The notes beneath the pieces were generated by a model. It saw nothing but the letters and a program-made list of their open reading frames with translations. It was not told the DNA's origin and ran no database searches. A DNA stretch of 64,000 bases from Microvirga antarctica (GTDB taxonomy: Bacteria > Pseudomonadota > Alphaproteobacteria > Rhizobiales > Beijerinckiaceae): the NCBI RefSeq assembly GCF_017921815.1, contig NZ_JAGEMM010000001.1, positions 744,001 through 808,000 of the forward strand, given 5' to 3'. Positions 1 through 9,519 of this stretch are shown in pieces (position 1 is the stretch's first letter; every line of letters starts with the position of its first letter). The position numbers and the translations under genes are program-made.

Positions 1-1
1 C

Positions 2-709
2 GTTGCGGCAGGCGCCACGCTCGTGACCGTTTGGGGCATGATGGCGCCGATCCTGGCTGCCTCGCGTGCACTTGAAGCCTACCGTGACAACCGCACCCTG
101 CCGTCTCTTCCGCGCCATTACACCGACGAGGCGGGAAAGATGCTGATCGAGGTTCAGGAGACCTTGGAGGAGCTCAATACGGCCATCCACAATCTCGCGC
201 GGGCAGCCGACACCGATGCGCTGACATCGATCGGCAATCGCCGCTGGCTCGTCACCCGCGCGGCCGAGCAGGTGGCGCGATCGCGCAAGGGCAAAGCGCC
301 GTTCTCCCTGATCCTCTTCGACCTCGATCGTTTCAAGGCGATCAACGATCGCCATGGGCATGCGACCGGCGATTCGGTGCTGATCGGCGTATCCCGATAC
401 ATCAAGGCGAGCATCGCCCCGACAGCGCTTTTTGCGCGGACCGGCGGCGAGGAATTCTGCATCATCCTGCCGGCCACGTCTCTCGCACACGCCACACAGG
501 TCGCGCAGGAGCTGCAGGCCGGCGTCGAGGCCAAGGCTTTCGCATCGCTTCCCGTCGGTCGCGTGACGGCGAGCTTCGGCGTTGCATCGCACGAACCGGT
601 GGATACGGATTTTGCCGCCACCATGGCGCGCGCCGACGAGATGCTCTATCGCGCCAAGGGCGCTGGCCGAAACCGGGTCGTCTCCACGGAAGAAGCGGAA
701 ATCGCGTAA
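2..709 (+). CDS. GGDEF diguanylate cyclase, C-terminal part (5' end outside window)
   Basis: The frame is open to the left edge, so this is the end of a longer protein. It opens with a hydrophobic stretch (VAAGATLVTVWGMMAPILAA) that looks like the last membrane segment, followed by a helical linker and a GGDEF domain. The domain holds the FDLDRFKAINDRHGHATGD region and the active-site signature GGEEF, so it should make cyclic di-GMP from two GTP. The GTG at 23 could serve as a start, but the upstream hydrophobic codons argue that the gene simply continues to the left. The sensory N-terminus, and so the signal, cannot be seen. Confidence 0.85.
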   Translation, partial: VAAGATLVTVWGMMAPILAASRALEAYRDNRTLPSLPRHYTDEAGKMLIEVQETLEELNTAIHNLARAADTDALTSIGNRRWLVTRAAEQVARSRKGKAPFSLILFDLDRFKAINDRHGHATGDSVLIGVSRYIKASIAPTALFARTGGEEFCIILPATSLAHATQVAQELQAGVEAKAFASLPVGRVTASFGVASHEPVDTDFAATMARADEMLYRAKGAGRNRVVSTEEAEIA

Positions 710-714
710 GACCG

Positions 715-1440
715 CTAACCCAGGCGACCGAGCACCGGAAAGGTCTCGAGGAGCCAGAACGACGCCGTGGTGATCCACCCGGTGAGGAACGCGATGCCGG
801 TGAGAATGAGCAGCACGCCCATGACCTTCTCGACCGCGTCAAACCGCGACCGCATCCGCTTCAGCAGAGCCAGCACCGGCTTCATGGTGAATGCGGCCAG
901 CAGGAACGGGATGCCCAGGCCAACGGAATAGGCAGCCAAAAGCAGCGCGCCTCGCGCGACGCTCGTTTCTGAACCCGCAACGGCAAGAATGGCGGCGAGA
1001 ACCGGTCCGATGCACGGGGTCCAGCCGAACGCGAAGGCCAGCCCCATCACGTAGGCGCCCCAGATCCCGACCGGACGGTCGACCTGAAGGCGCGCCTCCC
1101 GATAGAGAAAGCCGATCCGGAACACGCCCAGAAAGTGCAGGCCCATAACGATGATGGCAAGCCCCGCGAGGGTGCTCAGCACGTCCAGATACTGCCGCAC
1201 CACCTGCCCCAGCGCCGACGCGGTGGCGCCGAGCAGGATGAAGACGGTCGAGAACCCCGCCACGAACAGCAGGGCTGCCATCACAGCACGGCGGCGCACC
1301 TGCGCCTCGCCCGCATGAAGCTGGTCGAAGGTTGTGCCGGCGAGAAACGACAGATAGGGCGGCACCAGCGGCAGCACGCAGGGGCTGAGGAAACTGATCA
1401 ATCCGCCCAGAAGGGCTGCCGGGAGCGATACACTGAGCAT
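715..1440 (-). CDS. ccdA: CcdA family cytochrome c biogenesis protein
   Basis: This is a small polytopic membrane protein of about 241 residues with six hydrophobic segments. It carries the family signatures LISFLSPCVLPLVPPYLSFL near the N-terminus and FGWTPCIGPVLAAIL in the middle, each with one of the two conserved cysteines. CcdA passes electrons from cytosolic thioredoxin across the inner membrane to periplasmic thiol proteins used in cytochrome c maturation. The ATG at 1440 is preferred over an upstream TTG (1470) because AGAAGG lies four bases before it and MLSVSLPAALLGG is where the family starts. It is convergent with the GGDEF gene. Confidence 0.9.
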   Translation of the reverse strand: MLSVSLPAALLGGLISFLSPCVLPLVPPYLSFLAGTTFDQLHAGEAQVRRRAVMAALLFVAGFSTVFILLGATASALGQVVRQYLDVLSTLAGLAIIVMGLHFLGVFRIGFLYREARLQVDRPVGIWGAYVMGLAFAFGWTPCIGPVLAAILAVAGSETSVARGALLLAAYSVGLGIPFLLAAFTMKPVLALLKRMRSRFDAVEKVMGVLLILTGIAFLTGWITTASFWLLETFPVLGRLG

Positions 1441-1532
1441 GGGGCCTTCTATCTGGATACCCCCCGACAAGAAAGGTGCAGTTCGCGCCGTCGCCAGCTT
1501 GTGAACGACAGCGTTTTCGGCATGCTTGGCCG

Positions 1533-2540
1533 ATGAACACCATGCGCAATCTCATCACCGACGTTCCTGGCCTGCGGATCGGCAACGCTCAGGATGAGGC
1601 CCTCGGCTCCGGCGTAACGGTGGCCGTATTCGACAAGGCTGCCGTGGCCTCGTGCGCGGTCATGGGCGGAGCGCCGGGCACCCGGGAGACCGACCTGCTC
1701 GAACCCGACAAGGTCGCGCCCGGCATTCATGCCATCGTGCTGTCCGGCGGCTCCGCCTACGGGTTGGATGCCGCAGGCGGGGTGCAGGCTTATCTGCGCG
1801 AGAAGGGAGTAGGCTTTCCGGTCGGCCCGGCCCTCGTGCCGCTGGTGCCCCAGGCCGTCGTGTTCGACCTGCTCAATGGCGGAGACAAGGATTGGGGGCG
1901 CTATTCGCCCTATCGCGAACTGGGTTATGCCGCCGCCGCAGATGCCGGGGAAACCTTTGCGCTCGGCACGGCCGGCGGGGGATTTGGGGCTACCACGGTC
2001 AACCTCAAGGGCGGGCTTGGCTCCGCCAGCGTCAGAACCTCAGCGGGCCATACCGTCGGGGCGGTTGCCGTGGTCAACAGCATTTCGTCCGCCGTGATCG
2101 GGGACGGGCCGCATTTCTGGGCGGCCGATTTCGAGGAGAGTGCCGAGTTCGGCGGCCTCGGCCATCCCGCAAACCTCACTCCTGAGATGCGCGAGTTGTT
2201 CTGGAAAGGCGGCCGTCAGCCCTCCACCACCATTGCGTTGGTGGCCACCGACGCGATCCTCACCAAGGCCCAGGCCAAGCGCCTGGCGATTGCGTCCCAT
2301 GCGGGATTTTCCCACGCGCTGCGCTTTGCCCACGCGCTGTATGACGGCGACACGATCTTTGCGGCCTCGACCGGCCGCCGGCCTTTCGGCGACGAAGCGA
2401 TGGAGTTCACGGAACTCACGGCGCTCGCGGCCGATTGCGTGGCGCGAGCCATCGCCCGCGGCGTCTACGAGGCGACGGCCCTGCCCTATGCGGGGGCGCA
2501 GGCCGCATGGCGCGACCGGTTCGGGCCGTCGGCGCGTTAA
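1533..2540 (+). CDS. P1 family peptidase (DmpA/BapA type, family S58)
   Basis: This protein of about 335 residues has the N-terminal hydrolase fold of the P1/DmpA aminopeptidases. Visible signatures are NLITDVPGLRIGNA at the start, the glycine-rich LSGGSAYGLDAAGGV, GGGFGATTVNLKGGLGSAS, and GRQPSTTIALVATDA, which holds the family's autoproteolysis and nucleophile Ser/Thr segment. Members release N-terminal D- or L-amino acids or beta-peptides; the substrate here is unknown. The start is ATG 1533, or ATG 1542 three codons later. The open frame reaches 1476, but the extra residues are unlike the family. The stop overlaps that of the convergent DadA-like gene. Confidence 0.85.
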   Translation: MNTMRNLITDVPGLRIGNAQDEALGSGVTVAVFDKAAVASCAVMGGAPGTRETDLLEPDKVAPGIHAIVLSGGSAYGLDAAGGVQAYLREKGVGFPVGPALVPLVPQAVVFDLLNGGDKDWGRYSPYRELGYAAAADAGETFALGTAGGGFGATTVNLKGGLGSASVRTSAGHTVGAVAVVNSISSAVIGDGPHFWAADFEESAEFGGLGHPANLTPEMRELFWKGGRQPSTTIALVATDAILTKAQAKRLAIASHAGFSHALRFAHALYDGDTIFAASTGRRPFGDEAMEFTELTALAADCVARAIARGVYEATALPYAGAQAAWRDRFGPSAR

Positions 2541-3778
2541 AACCGATCCGGACGGTACGGGGTCGGATCGATGACCGGCTTCTCGCCGGTGATCATCTCG
2601 GCCACCAGACGACCGGTGATCGGACCGAGCGTCATCCCGTGATGGGCATGGCCGAAGCTGAACCAGAGGTTCTTGTGGCGGTGGGCCTTGCCGATGATCG
2701 GCATCATGTCGGGCGTGCAGGGCCGCATGCCCATCCAGGGCTCCGCATCGACCCGCTCGCCCAGCGGAAAGAACGCTTTGGCAATCGGCTCGGCGCGCTG
2801 GAGCTGCACGGGCGTCTTGGGCGCATCGCGATCGGCGAATTCGGCCCCTGTCGTGAGACGCACGCCCTTGGACATGGGCGCCAGGAAATAGCCGCGCTCG
2901 AAATCCAGCGTCGGCCGGTTCAGGACCGCATTGCCGAGCGGCTTGTAGTGCATGTGGTAGCCGCGCTTGACCGCGAGCGGCAAACGGTAGCCGAGCCCCT
3001 TGGTGACGAGGTCTGCCCAAGGCCCCAGCGCGACGACGACCTCGCGCGCCTCGACCGGGCCGCTCTTGGTGGTGACGCGCCAGCCGTCCGATGTTTCCGC
3101 AAGGCTGCGCGCATCGCCTTCCGCAACCGTGCCGCCAAGACTTTCGAACAGGCGCAGATACGCCATGGTGAGCTGATACGGATCATAGATCGCGCCCGGA
3201 TCGGTCCAGTGAATGCCGCCCTTGAGATCGCCGCTGAGGTGCGGCTCCTTCTCGCTGACGCCGCGGCTGCTCAGGGCGTCGAAATTGACGCCGAAATCGC
3301 GCTTCGTGCTCTCCGCGTCCCGCAATTGCGAGTCCAGCGCTTTCTGGCTGCGGAAAACCTTCATCCAGCCGGTCGGACGGATCAACTGGGTCGCGCCGGC
3401 GGCCTCCGCCAGCGCTGCATGCTCGACCACGCTGTGCTCGATCAGCGGCGCGTAGAGGCGCGCAATGGCGCGGTGTTCTTCCGGGCGCGAATGCATCCAG
3501 TAGCGGAAGAGAAACGGCGCGAGCTTCGGCAGCGCGCTCATGTGATAATGCGCGTCGATGGTGCTGTTGGTGGCGTAGCGCAGCAACGCGCCGAAATCGT
3601 GCGGGAACCCGTAAGGATAGACGCCCTCGCGCTGGATCAGGCCGGCATTGCCGAACGACGTTTCCTCGCCGGGTCCGCGACGGTCCACCAGCAGCACCGA
3701 CCGTCCGCGCTGCTGCAAATGCACGGCAACCGAGACGCCGACGATCCCGGCGCCCAACACGACCACATCTTTACGCAT
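2537..3778 (-). CDS. dadA: FAD-dependent oxidoreductase, D-amino acid dehydrogenase-like
   Basis: The 413-residue protein opens with the dinucleotide-binding motif [21 protein letters not shown] and ends with the DAO-family segment [17 protein letters not shown] followed by [17 protein letters not shown]. These place it in the DAO superfamily near DadA, which oxidises D-amino acids to keto acids and passes electrons to the membrane quinone pool. The substrate cannot be set by sequence; other secondary amines are possible. The neighbouring P1 peptidase family includes D-amino-acid-releasing members, so a joint role in D-amino acid or peptide use is possible, but the two genes are convergent and not an operon. 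Confidence 0.8.
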   Translation of the reverse strand: MRKDVVVLGAGIVGVSVAVHLQQRGRSVLLVDRRGPGEETSFGNAGLIQREGVYPYGFPHDFGALLRYATNSTIDAHYHMSALPKLAPFLFRYWMHSRPEEHRAIARLYAPLIEHSVVEHAALAEAAGATQLIRPTGWMKVFRSQKALDSQLRDAESTKRDFGVNFDALSSRGVSEKEPHLSGDLKGGIHWTDPGAIYDPYQLTMAYLRLFESLGGTVAEGDARSLAETSDGWRVTTKSGPVEAREVVVALGPWADLVTKGLGYRLPLAVKRGYHMHYKPLGNAVLNRPTLDFERGYFLAPMSKGVRLTTGAEFADRDAPKTPVQLQRAEPIAKAFFPLGERVDAEPWMGMRPCTPDMMPIIGKAHRHKNLWFSFGHAHHGMTLGPITGRLVAEMITGEKPVIDPTPYRPDRF

Positions 3779-3977
3779 GAATTCTGCCCCGATTAGCTTC
3801 GTCTCTCATACGAGAGCCGGGAGAGGATCGAGCCGCTCCCGCGCGGTTTGTTTAGCCCTGATCCGGCGACGGCGTCCACGCCTTTCCTGTGACATAAGGC
3901 CCTGCCGGATTGGCATCGGCGCGCAGCGCATACCAGAGGACATTGCAGCTTTCCGGCCTCCGTGCTACCGGCCCGCC

Positions 3978-4649
3978 ATGACCCGTCCCCTGTTGATCGC
4001 CCCCTCCATCCTGTCCGCCGATTTCGCCCGCCTGGGCGAAGAGGTTCGCGCCATCGACGCTGCCGGCGGCGACTGGATCCATATCGACGTCATGGACGGG
4101 CATTTCGTGCCCAACATCACCATGGGACCCGACATCGTGAAGGCGATCCGGCCGCATTCGGCCAAACCCTTCGACGTCCATCTCATGATTGCGCCGGTGG
4201 ACCCCTATCTCGAAGCCTTCGCGAAGGCGGGCGCCGACATCATCAGCATTCATGCGGAGGCAGGTCCCCACCTCCACCGGTCGCTGCAGACCATCCGCAA
4301 ACTGGGCAAGAAGGCCGGCATCGTGCTCAATCCCGGCACCCACGAGGCCCATATCGAGCCGGTCCTCGACGACGTCGACCTGATCCTGCTGATGACGGTC
4401 AATCCCGGCTTCGGCGGCCAGGCCTTCATCCCCTCCGTCTGCGAGAAGTTGCGGCGCATCAAGGCGATGGTGGGCGACCGGGACATCGACATCGAGATCG
4501 ACGGCGGGGTCACCCCCGAGACGGCCCCTCTGGTGGCAGCGGCTGGCGCCAATGTGCTGGTGGCAGGCTCGGCGGTGTTCAAGAACGGCCCCGCCGCTTA
4601 TGCGGCCTCGATCGCGGCGATCCGCGAGGCCACCGCCCGCGCCCGCTAA
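3978..4649 (+). CDS. rpe: Ribulose-phosphate 3-epimerase
   Basis: The 223-residue TIM-barrel enzyme interconverts ribulose 5-phosphate and xylulose 5-phosphate in the pentose phosphate and Calvin cycles. It has the family segments [26 protein letters not shown] with the metal-binding His and Asp residues, [26 protein letters not shown] and [14 protein letters not shown]. The length is normal for the family. ATG 3978 is chosen because [16 protein letters not shown] matches the family N-terminus; the frame is open far upstream but that part is unrelated. The stop overlaps the end of the convergent TetR gene by four bases. Confidence 0.95.
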   Translation: MTRPLLIAPSILSADFARLGEEVRAIDAAGGDWIHIDVMDGHFVPNITMGPDIVKAIRPHSAKPFDVHLMIAPVDPYLEAFAKAGADIISIHAEAGPHLHRSLQTIRKLGKKAGIVLNPGTHEAHIEPVLDDVDLILLMTVNPGFGGQAFIPSVCEKLRRIKAMVGDRDIDIEIDGGVTPETAPLVAAAGANVLVAGSAVFKNGPAAYAASIAAIREATARAR

Positions 4650-5269
4650 GGGGTGCCGCTGAGGCCCGAGGCCAGCAGCCGGCTGAGACGGTCGATCAGG
4701 CGTTCGACGAACGCCTCGTCGAGAGCGATGTTGTGGGGCGGCAGGGTCAGGTAGGCTGAGTCGCGCACGAAGATCAGGCCCTGATGCAGGAGCCAAAGCG
4801 TCGTGACGGCGATGTCCTCGGCCGTGGCATCCGCCGGCAGGAACTTGCGCACCAACCGCTCGACGACCGTCACCAGCGACATGTTCTCGCTCATCGCAAG
4901 CTCCTGAAACACGTCGGTGCGTTGCAGGATTTCCCAGTTGAGAATGCGGATGTAGCGCGCGAGTTGATTGCGCTTGAGCAACGGCAGGAGCTGCTGTTTC
5001 ACGAAGAGCCTGAGCGCCGCGTCCCGATCCAGACTGTCGAGCAGGTCCTCGTCGAGGAGCGCTGCCTTCTTGAACGCCACGAAGGTGGCTTTCAGAACCT
5101 CGCGATAAAGGCCTTCCTTGCCGCCGAAATGATAGGTGATGGCGCCCTGATTGGCGTGGGCCTTCACGGTGATGTCGCGCACGGAACCGGCGCCGTAGCC
5201 CTTGTCGGCGAAAACCACCAGGGCCGCATCGATAAGGCTCTGGCGGGTCCGGTCGGCAGCCCGCGTCAT
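4646..5269 (-). CDS. TetR family transcriptional regulator
   Basis: The 207-residue protein has a TetR-type helix-turn-helix at residues about 10-55 ([20 protein letters not shown], then [20 protein letters not shown]) and a helical ligand-binding C-terminus of the CecR/DUF1956 kind. It should repress its own operon and be released by a small molecule that cannot be named. It follows the membrane-anchored protein gene at 5266-5862 with an ATGA overlap, so the two are one transcript. A palindrome in front of the operon (5902-5917) is its likely operator. Confidence 0.88.
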   Translation of the reverse strand: MTRAADRTRQSLIDAALVVFADKGYGAGSVRDITVKAHANQGAITYHFGGKEGLYREVLKATFVAFKKAALLDEDLLDSLDRDAALRLFVKQQLLPLLKRNQLARYIRILNWEILQRTDVFQELAMSENMSLVTVVERLVRKFLPADATAEDIAVTTLWLLHQGLIFVRDSAYLTLPPHNIALDEAFVERLIDRLSRLLASGLSGTP

Positions 5270-5862
5270 CGCAGGACGAGATCCGTCAGGGACGCACCCA
5301 ATGCTGTGACGGAAGAGACGATCTTTTCACCGGTGGGCACAAATCTCGGCATGGCAATTCCCAGAATAGCCAGACGCCGCTCGGGTTCGGCCTCCGGCGC
5401 GAAGACGGTCGCCTGCGCCGTCATCGGGTCCGGACGCTCAAACGCCGGGCGCGCCGGCGGCAATACGGTGGCGGCAATCGTCGTCCGGGCCTTCTGGAGG
5501 GCCGGCCGTTCGGCGGCCTGCTCCGGCGGGTGGGACGCTACCGACCACGGCTCGCCCACGATCGGCAGGGCGGCGCGCTCGATCGAGGGACCGAAGAGAG
5601 CGCCGAACTCGATGGGGCTCGCCACCGGAACCCGGAAGGTGTCGGACTGGAAATGCGCATCGAACAGGCCTGCGGCCGATCGCGCATCGAGCGCAAAGGC
5701 CGCGGTCTCCGAAACCTGCACAGGCGGCGCATCGCTTTTGAGATAGGCGTTGCTGATCATCGCGACGCACACCGTGGCGGCAACCGAAACGACGATCTGC
5801 AAGAGGATCTTCTCGCTGATTTCGGCGACCTTGCGGGTAACCCGGACCGTGACGACGCGCAT
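5266..5862 (-). CDS. Membrane-anchored protein of unknown function, first gene of TetR operon
   Basis: I do not recognise this 198-residue protein. One strong membrane segment lies near the N-terminus (residues about 17-37, LLQIVVSVAATVCVAMISNA), followed by a low-complexity extracytoplasmic part rich in Ala, Pro and Arg. ATG 5862 is preferred because GGGAGA lies about six bases upstream; the longer frame to 5886 has no such site. The four-base overlap with the TetR regulator suggests co-translation. The operator-like palindrome is 40-55 bases upstream, so it is probably controlled by that regulator. Confidence 0.6.
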   Translation of the reverse strand: MRVVTVRVTRKVAEISEKILLQIVVSVAATVCVAMISNAYLKSDAPPVQVSETAAFALDARSAAGLFDAHFQSDTFRVPVASPIEFGALFGPSIERAALPIVGEPWSVASHPPEQAAERPALQKARTTIAATVLPPARPAFERPDPMTAQATVFAPEAEPERRLAILGIAMPRFVPTGEKIVSSVTALGASLTDLVLR

Positions 5863-5881
5863 GGCGTTCTCCCAAAGGAAA

Positions 5882-5917
5882 TTCAAACTGACGTATGAAT
5901 TTCAAACGCCTGTTTGA
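5882..5917. promoter_or_regulatory. Candidate TetR operator (palindrome plus direct repeat)
   Basis: The sequence TCAAACGCCTGTTTGA at 5902-5917 has perfect 6-bp inverted arms around a 4-bp spacer. The half-site TTCAAAC occurs at 5901-5907 and again 19 bases away at 5882-5888. The position, just upstream of the operon holding a TetR regulator, and the spacing fit tandem dimer binding. The assignment is inferred from location and symmetry only. Confidence 0.5.
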
Positions 5918-6156
5918 GGCGGAACTGAGGCGTCGTCAAGGCCCGCGCCCACGATTTGCACCGTCGAGACACCGCCCTTCCCGGGCGTCCGACTGAGTCG
6001 CGGCTTGCGCAGGGCGCTTGTCATCCGGCGCGCCATCCAATAGCCATCTGCGATCATCTGCGGGACCTTATCATCGGTCCCTTCCCGCGCGTGGCGACCC
6101 GCCTGACAAGCTCTCTTGCAGGTTACACGCCGCGCCCCGCTGCCAGGAGACGTGAC

Positions 6157-7464
6157 GTGATCCCCCGCTACAGCCGCCCCGAAATGGTCGCCATCTGGTC
6201 GCCCGAGACCAAGTTTCGCATCTGGTTCGAGATCGAGGCGCATGCCACGACGGCGCTGGCGGATCTCGGCGTCGTGCCGAAGGAGGCAGCCGAACTCGTC
6301 TGGGAGAAAGGCAGCAAAGCGACCTTTGACGTCGAGCGCATTGACGATATCGAGCGCGAGGTGAAACACGACGTCATCGCGTTCCTGACCCATCTGTCCG
6401 AGATCGTCGGCCCCGAGGCCCGCTTCGTCCACCAGGGCATGACCTCGTCCGACGTGCTCGACACCTGCTTCAACGTCCAGCTCAAGCGCGCCACCGACCT
6501 GCTCTTGGATGATGTCGACAAGTTGCTGGCGGCCCTGAAGCGTCGCGCCTTCGAGCACAAGATGACGCCGACCATCGGCCGCTCGCACGGCATCCACGCG
6601 GAGCCCACCACCTTCGGCATCAAGCTGGCGCTGGCCTATGCGGAGTTCGAGCGCTGCAAGATCCGCCTGATCGAGGCGCAGCGCGAGATCGCCACCTGCG
6701 CGATCTCCGGTGCGGTCGGCACCTTCGCCAACATCGATCCGCGCGTCGAGGAATATGTGGCCGAGAAGATGGGCCTGTCCGTGGAGCCGGTCTCGACGCA
6801 GGTCATCCCGCGCGACCGGCATGCCATGTATTTTGCCACGCTCGGGGTTGTGGCCTCCTCCATCGAGCGTCTGGCGACGGAGATTCGCCACCTCCAGCGG
6901 AGCGAGGTTCTGGAAGCCGAGGAGTTCTTCTCGGCTGGTCAGAAGGGCTCCTCGGCCATGCCCCACAAGAGAAACCCTGTCCTCACGGAAAACCTGACCG
7001 GACTTGCGCGCATGGTTCGGGCCTACGCCATGCCCGCCATGGAAAACGTGGCCCTGTGGCACGAGCGGGATATTTCCCACTCCTCTGTCGAGCGCATGAT
7101 CGGCCCCGACGCCACCGTGACGCTCGATTTCGCGTTGGCGCGCCTCACGGGCGTGATCGACAAACTGCTGGTCTATCCGGAGAACATGCAGAAAAATCTC
7201 GATCGGCTGGGCGGCTTGGTCCATTCCCAGCGGGTTCTGCTGGCCCTGACCCAGAAGGGCGCCTCACGCGAGGACGCCTATCGCCTCGTGCAGCGCAATG
7301 CCATGCCGGTCTGGCGCGGCGAGGGCGACTTCCTCACGTTGCTCAAGGCGGATGCGGACGTGACCGCCTACCTGCCCCCGGCCGAGATCGAGGATTGTTT
7401 CGACCTCGGCTACCATTTCAAGCATGTGGACACGATTTTCCGCCGCGTCTTCGGCGCAAGCTGA
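6157..7464 (+). CDS. purB: Adenylosuccinate lyase
   Basis: The 435-residue fumarase/aspartase-superfamily enzyme cleaves adenylosuccinate to AMP and SAICAR to AICAR in purine synthesis. It shows VHQGMTSSDVLDT (substrate loop), TIGRSHGIHAEPTTFG with the catalytic His, and the superfamily signature GSSAMPHKRNPVLTENL with the catalytic Ser. The start is GTG 6157, six bases after AGGAGA; the frame is open to 5956, but the extra residues are not PurB-like. The length is normal for alphaproteobacterial PurB. Confidence 0.95.
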   Translation: MIPRYSRPEMVAIWSPETKFRIWFEIEAHATTALADLGVVPKEAAELVWEKGSKATFDVERIDDIEREVKHDVIAFLTHLSEIVGPEARFVHQGMTSSDVLDTCFNVQLKRATDLLLDDVDKLLAALKRRAFEHKMTPTIGRSHGIHAEPTTFGIKLALAYAEFERCKIRLIEAQREIATCAISGAVGTFANIDPRVEEYVAEKMGLSVEPVSTQVIPRDRHAMYFATLGVVASSIERLATEIRHLQRSEVLEAEEFFSAGQKGSSAMPHKRNPVLTENLTGLARMVRAYAMPAMENVALWHERDISHSSVERMIGPDATVTLDFALARLTGVIDKLLVYPENMQKNLDRLGGLVHSQRVLLALTQKGASREDAYRLVQRNAMPVWRGEGDFLTLLKADADVTAYLPPAEIEDCFDLGYHFKHVDTIFRRVFGAS

Positions 7465-7539
7465 GCCGTAAGGGGGTAGCAATGTTCGCCAAATGGGTGA
7501 CAATCATCTGAGCGGGATGTCAGCGGGTCAGGAATTGTC

Positions 7540-8790
7540 ATGCTGTCCGAGAAATTGCTCACAACGGCCTTTACCCGGGCGGTTCGCAAAGGAACGCTCA
7601 TAATGACAACCGCCGGAGGTGAGACATTCACCTTCGGCGACGGCGGAGAGCCTCGGGTCTCCTTCCGATTTACCGATGCGGCGGCCCAGCTCGCCCTCTG
7701 TCTCCACCCGGAACTGAAACTCGGCGAATTGTTCGTCGACGGGCGTCTGGTGATCGATGAAGGCTCCATCTTCGAACTTCTGGAGCTGGTCCTCCAGAAG
7801 ACGCACGGGGATCTGGGCGAACTCCCGCTCCGGCGGCTGCGCAAGATGCGCACCATGCTCCAGCGCCGCAGCGCCAACGACGCCGCCAAGGCCAAGCGCA
7901 ATGTCGCCCACCACTACGATCTCGACGGCAGGCTCTACGCCCTGTTTCTCGACAGCGACCGGCAATATTCCTGCGCCTATTTCGACCACCCCGACGCGAC
8001 GCTCGAAGACGCGCAGCTTGCCAAGAAACGGCACATCGCCGCCAAGCTCATGGTCGATCCCGGCCAGAGGGTGCTGGATATCGGATCCGGCTGGGGAGGC
8101 CTTGGGCTCTATCTCGGCGAGGTCGCACAGGCGGGCTATGTGCGGGGTGTGACCCTGTCGGAAGAACAGCTCGACGTGTCGCGCAAGCGCGCCGCGACCT
8201 CCGGCATGCCCGAACGGGTGCGGTTCGAGCTGGAGGACTATCGCGCGACCACCGGCACGTTCGACCGGATCGTGTCGGTGGGCATGTTCGAGCATGTGGG
8301 CCCGTCGTCTTACGACACCTATTTCTCGGCCTGCCACAAGCTGCTGGAGGATGACGGCGTGATGCTTCTGCACACCATCGGCCGCAGCGGCACGCCCTAT
8401 CCCACCAATGCGTGGATCGAAAAATACATCTTCCCCGGCGGCCACCTGCCGATCCTGTCCGAGATGATGCCGGCCATCGAGCGGTCGGGCCTCGTCGTGA
8501 CGGACATCGAGATCCTGCGGCTGCATTACGCCATCACCCTCGAGAAATGGCGCGAGCGCTTCATGGAGCATCGCGACGAGATCCGCCGCCTCTACGACGA
8601 GCGCTTCTGTCGGCTGTGGGAATGCTACCTCGCCATGTCGGAATCAGCCTTCCGCTTTCAGGACGCGGTGGTGTTCCAGGTGCAACTGGCCAAGCGCAAC
8701 GACACGGTGCCGCTGACCCGCGATTACATCGCCGAGCGCGAGGCGGTGCTGCGATCTGCCGAAATCGCGGGCGTGAGGCGCAGCGCGTGA
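7540..8790 (+). CDS. cfa: Cyclopropane-fatty-acyl-phospholipid synthase family methyltransferase
   Basis: The 416-residue protein transfers a methylene group from SAM to double bonds of membrane phospholipid acyl chains. The N-terminal lipid-binding part is followed by KRNVAHHYDLDGRLYALFLD, the family hallmark, QYSCAYF, and the SAM-binding loop VLDIGSGWGGLGLYL at about residues 180-195. Further on are FDRIVSVGMFEHVG and HTIGRSG. AGGAA lies five bases before ATG 7540. The length is near that of E. coli Cfa (382 residues). Cyclopropanation usually protects against acid and stationary-phase stress. Confidence 0.92.
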   Translation: MLSEKLLTTAFTRAVRKGTLIMTTAGGETFTFGDGGEPRVSFRFTDAAAQLALCLHPELKLGELFVDGRLVIDEGSIFELLELVLQKTHGDLGELPLRRLRKMRTMLQRRSANDAAKAKRNVAHHYDLDGRLYALFLDSDRQYSCAYFDHPDATLEDAQLAKKRHIAAKLMVDPGQRVLDIGSGWGGLGLYLGEVAQAGYVRGVTLSEEQLDVSRKRAATSGMPERVRFELEDYRATTGTFDRIVSVGMFEHVGPSSYDTYFSACHKLLEDDGVMLLHTIGRSGTPYPTNAWIEKYIFPGGHLPILSEMMPAIERSGLVVTDIEILRLHYAITLEKWRERFMEHRDEIRRLYDERFCRLWECYLAMSESAFRFQDAVVFQVQLAKRNDTVPLTRDYIAEREAVLRSAEIAGVRRSA

Positions 8791-8854
8791 GAGTTGCGCG
8801 TTGGTGCGCCGCTGAGGCCTTGAAGAGCGGCCCCGCGACGGTTACCTCCGCGTC

Positions 8855-9409
8855 ATGAAAACTTCCGATTGCGACATCCTCATCGTTCCCGGCCACCTCA
8901 ATGCGAGCGACGATCACTGGCAGAGCCGGTGGGAGCGCCAGCTCTCGACCGCGCGCCGCATCGAGCAGGAAGACTGGGAATCCCCGCGGAAGGACGATTG
9001 GGTCGCGCGCATTGTCGAGGAGGTCGCGCGGGCCGAGAAGCCAGTCGTTCTGGTCGGCCATAGCCTCGGCGTGATCGCCATCGCGTTCGCCGCGCCCCTG
9101 CTGCCGAAGGACAAGGTCAAGGGCGCGTTCCTGGTTGGAATGCCCGATGTGGATCGGCCCGATTTCGAGCCGGTGGTCGATCGCGCCTTTGCGCCGATCC
9201 CGCAGGATCCGCTGCCCTTCCCGTCCGTCCTCGTGGCCAGCCGCACGGACCCCCATTGCGAGTTCGACAAGGCCGAGGACGTCTCCTACGCCTGGGGCTC
9301 GGCCCTCGTGGATGCGGGCGATGCCGGCCACCTGAACACCGATAGCGGCCACGGCCCCTGGCCGGAGGGTCTCATGCGGTTTGCGGGTTTCCTGAAACAG
9401 CTCACCTGA
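8855..9409 (+). CDS. RBBP9/YdeN family serine hydrolase
   Basis: The 184-residue alpha/beta hydrolase carries the triad expected for the RBBP9/YdeN family. These are the nucleophile elbow VVLVGHSLGVIAIA (Ser near residue 72), an Asp in ASRTDPHCEF, and a His in DAGDAGHLNTDSGHGPWPEG. The start IVPGHLNASDDHWQSRWE is typical for the family. Members are small cytosolic esterases with poorly known substrates. It lies 64 bases after cfa on the same strand and could be co-transcribed. Confidence 0.85.
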   Translation: MKTSDCDILIVPGHLNASDDHWQSRWERQLSTARRIEQEDWESPRKDDWVARIVEEVARAEKPVVLVGHSLGVIAIAFAAPLLPKDKVKGAFLVGMPDVDRPDFEPVVDRAFAPIPQDPLPFPSVLVASRTDPHCEFDKAEDVSYAWGSALVDAGDAGHLNTDSGHGPWPEGLMRFAGFLKQLT

Positions 9410-9519
9410 ATGCCAACATGACGAAAAGTTCATGCTGCGGTCACCCGCGAGAGAGCAGGCTGGCCTCACCCTGACGCTGACATCGCCACTGTTCTGGTGA
9501 TCTTCAGGAGGAGTATCGC

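Noticed and set aside
2435-3796. 453-codon frame on the plus strand
   Set aside because: Antisense to the DadA-like gene, composition dominated by Arg, Ala and His.
7482-7511. Nine-codon frame (MFAKWVTII) after AGGGGG between purB and cfa
   Set aside because: Good ribosome spacing but too short to support as a gene; could be a leader peptide, with no attenuator structure seen.
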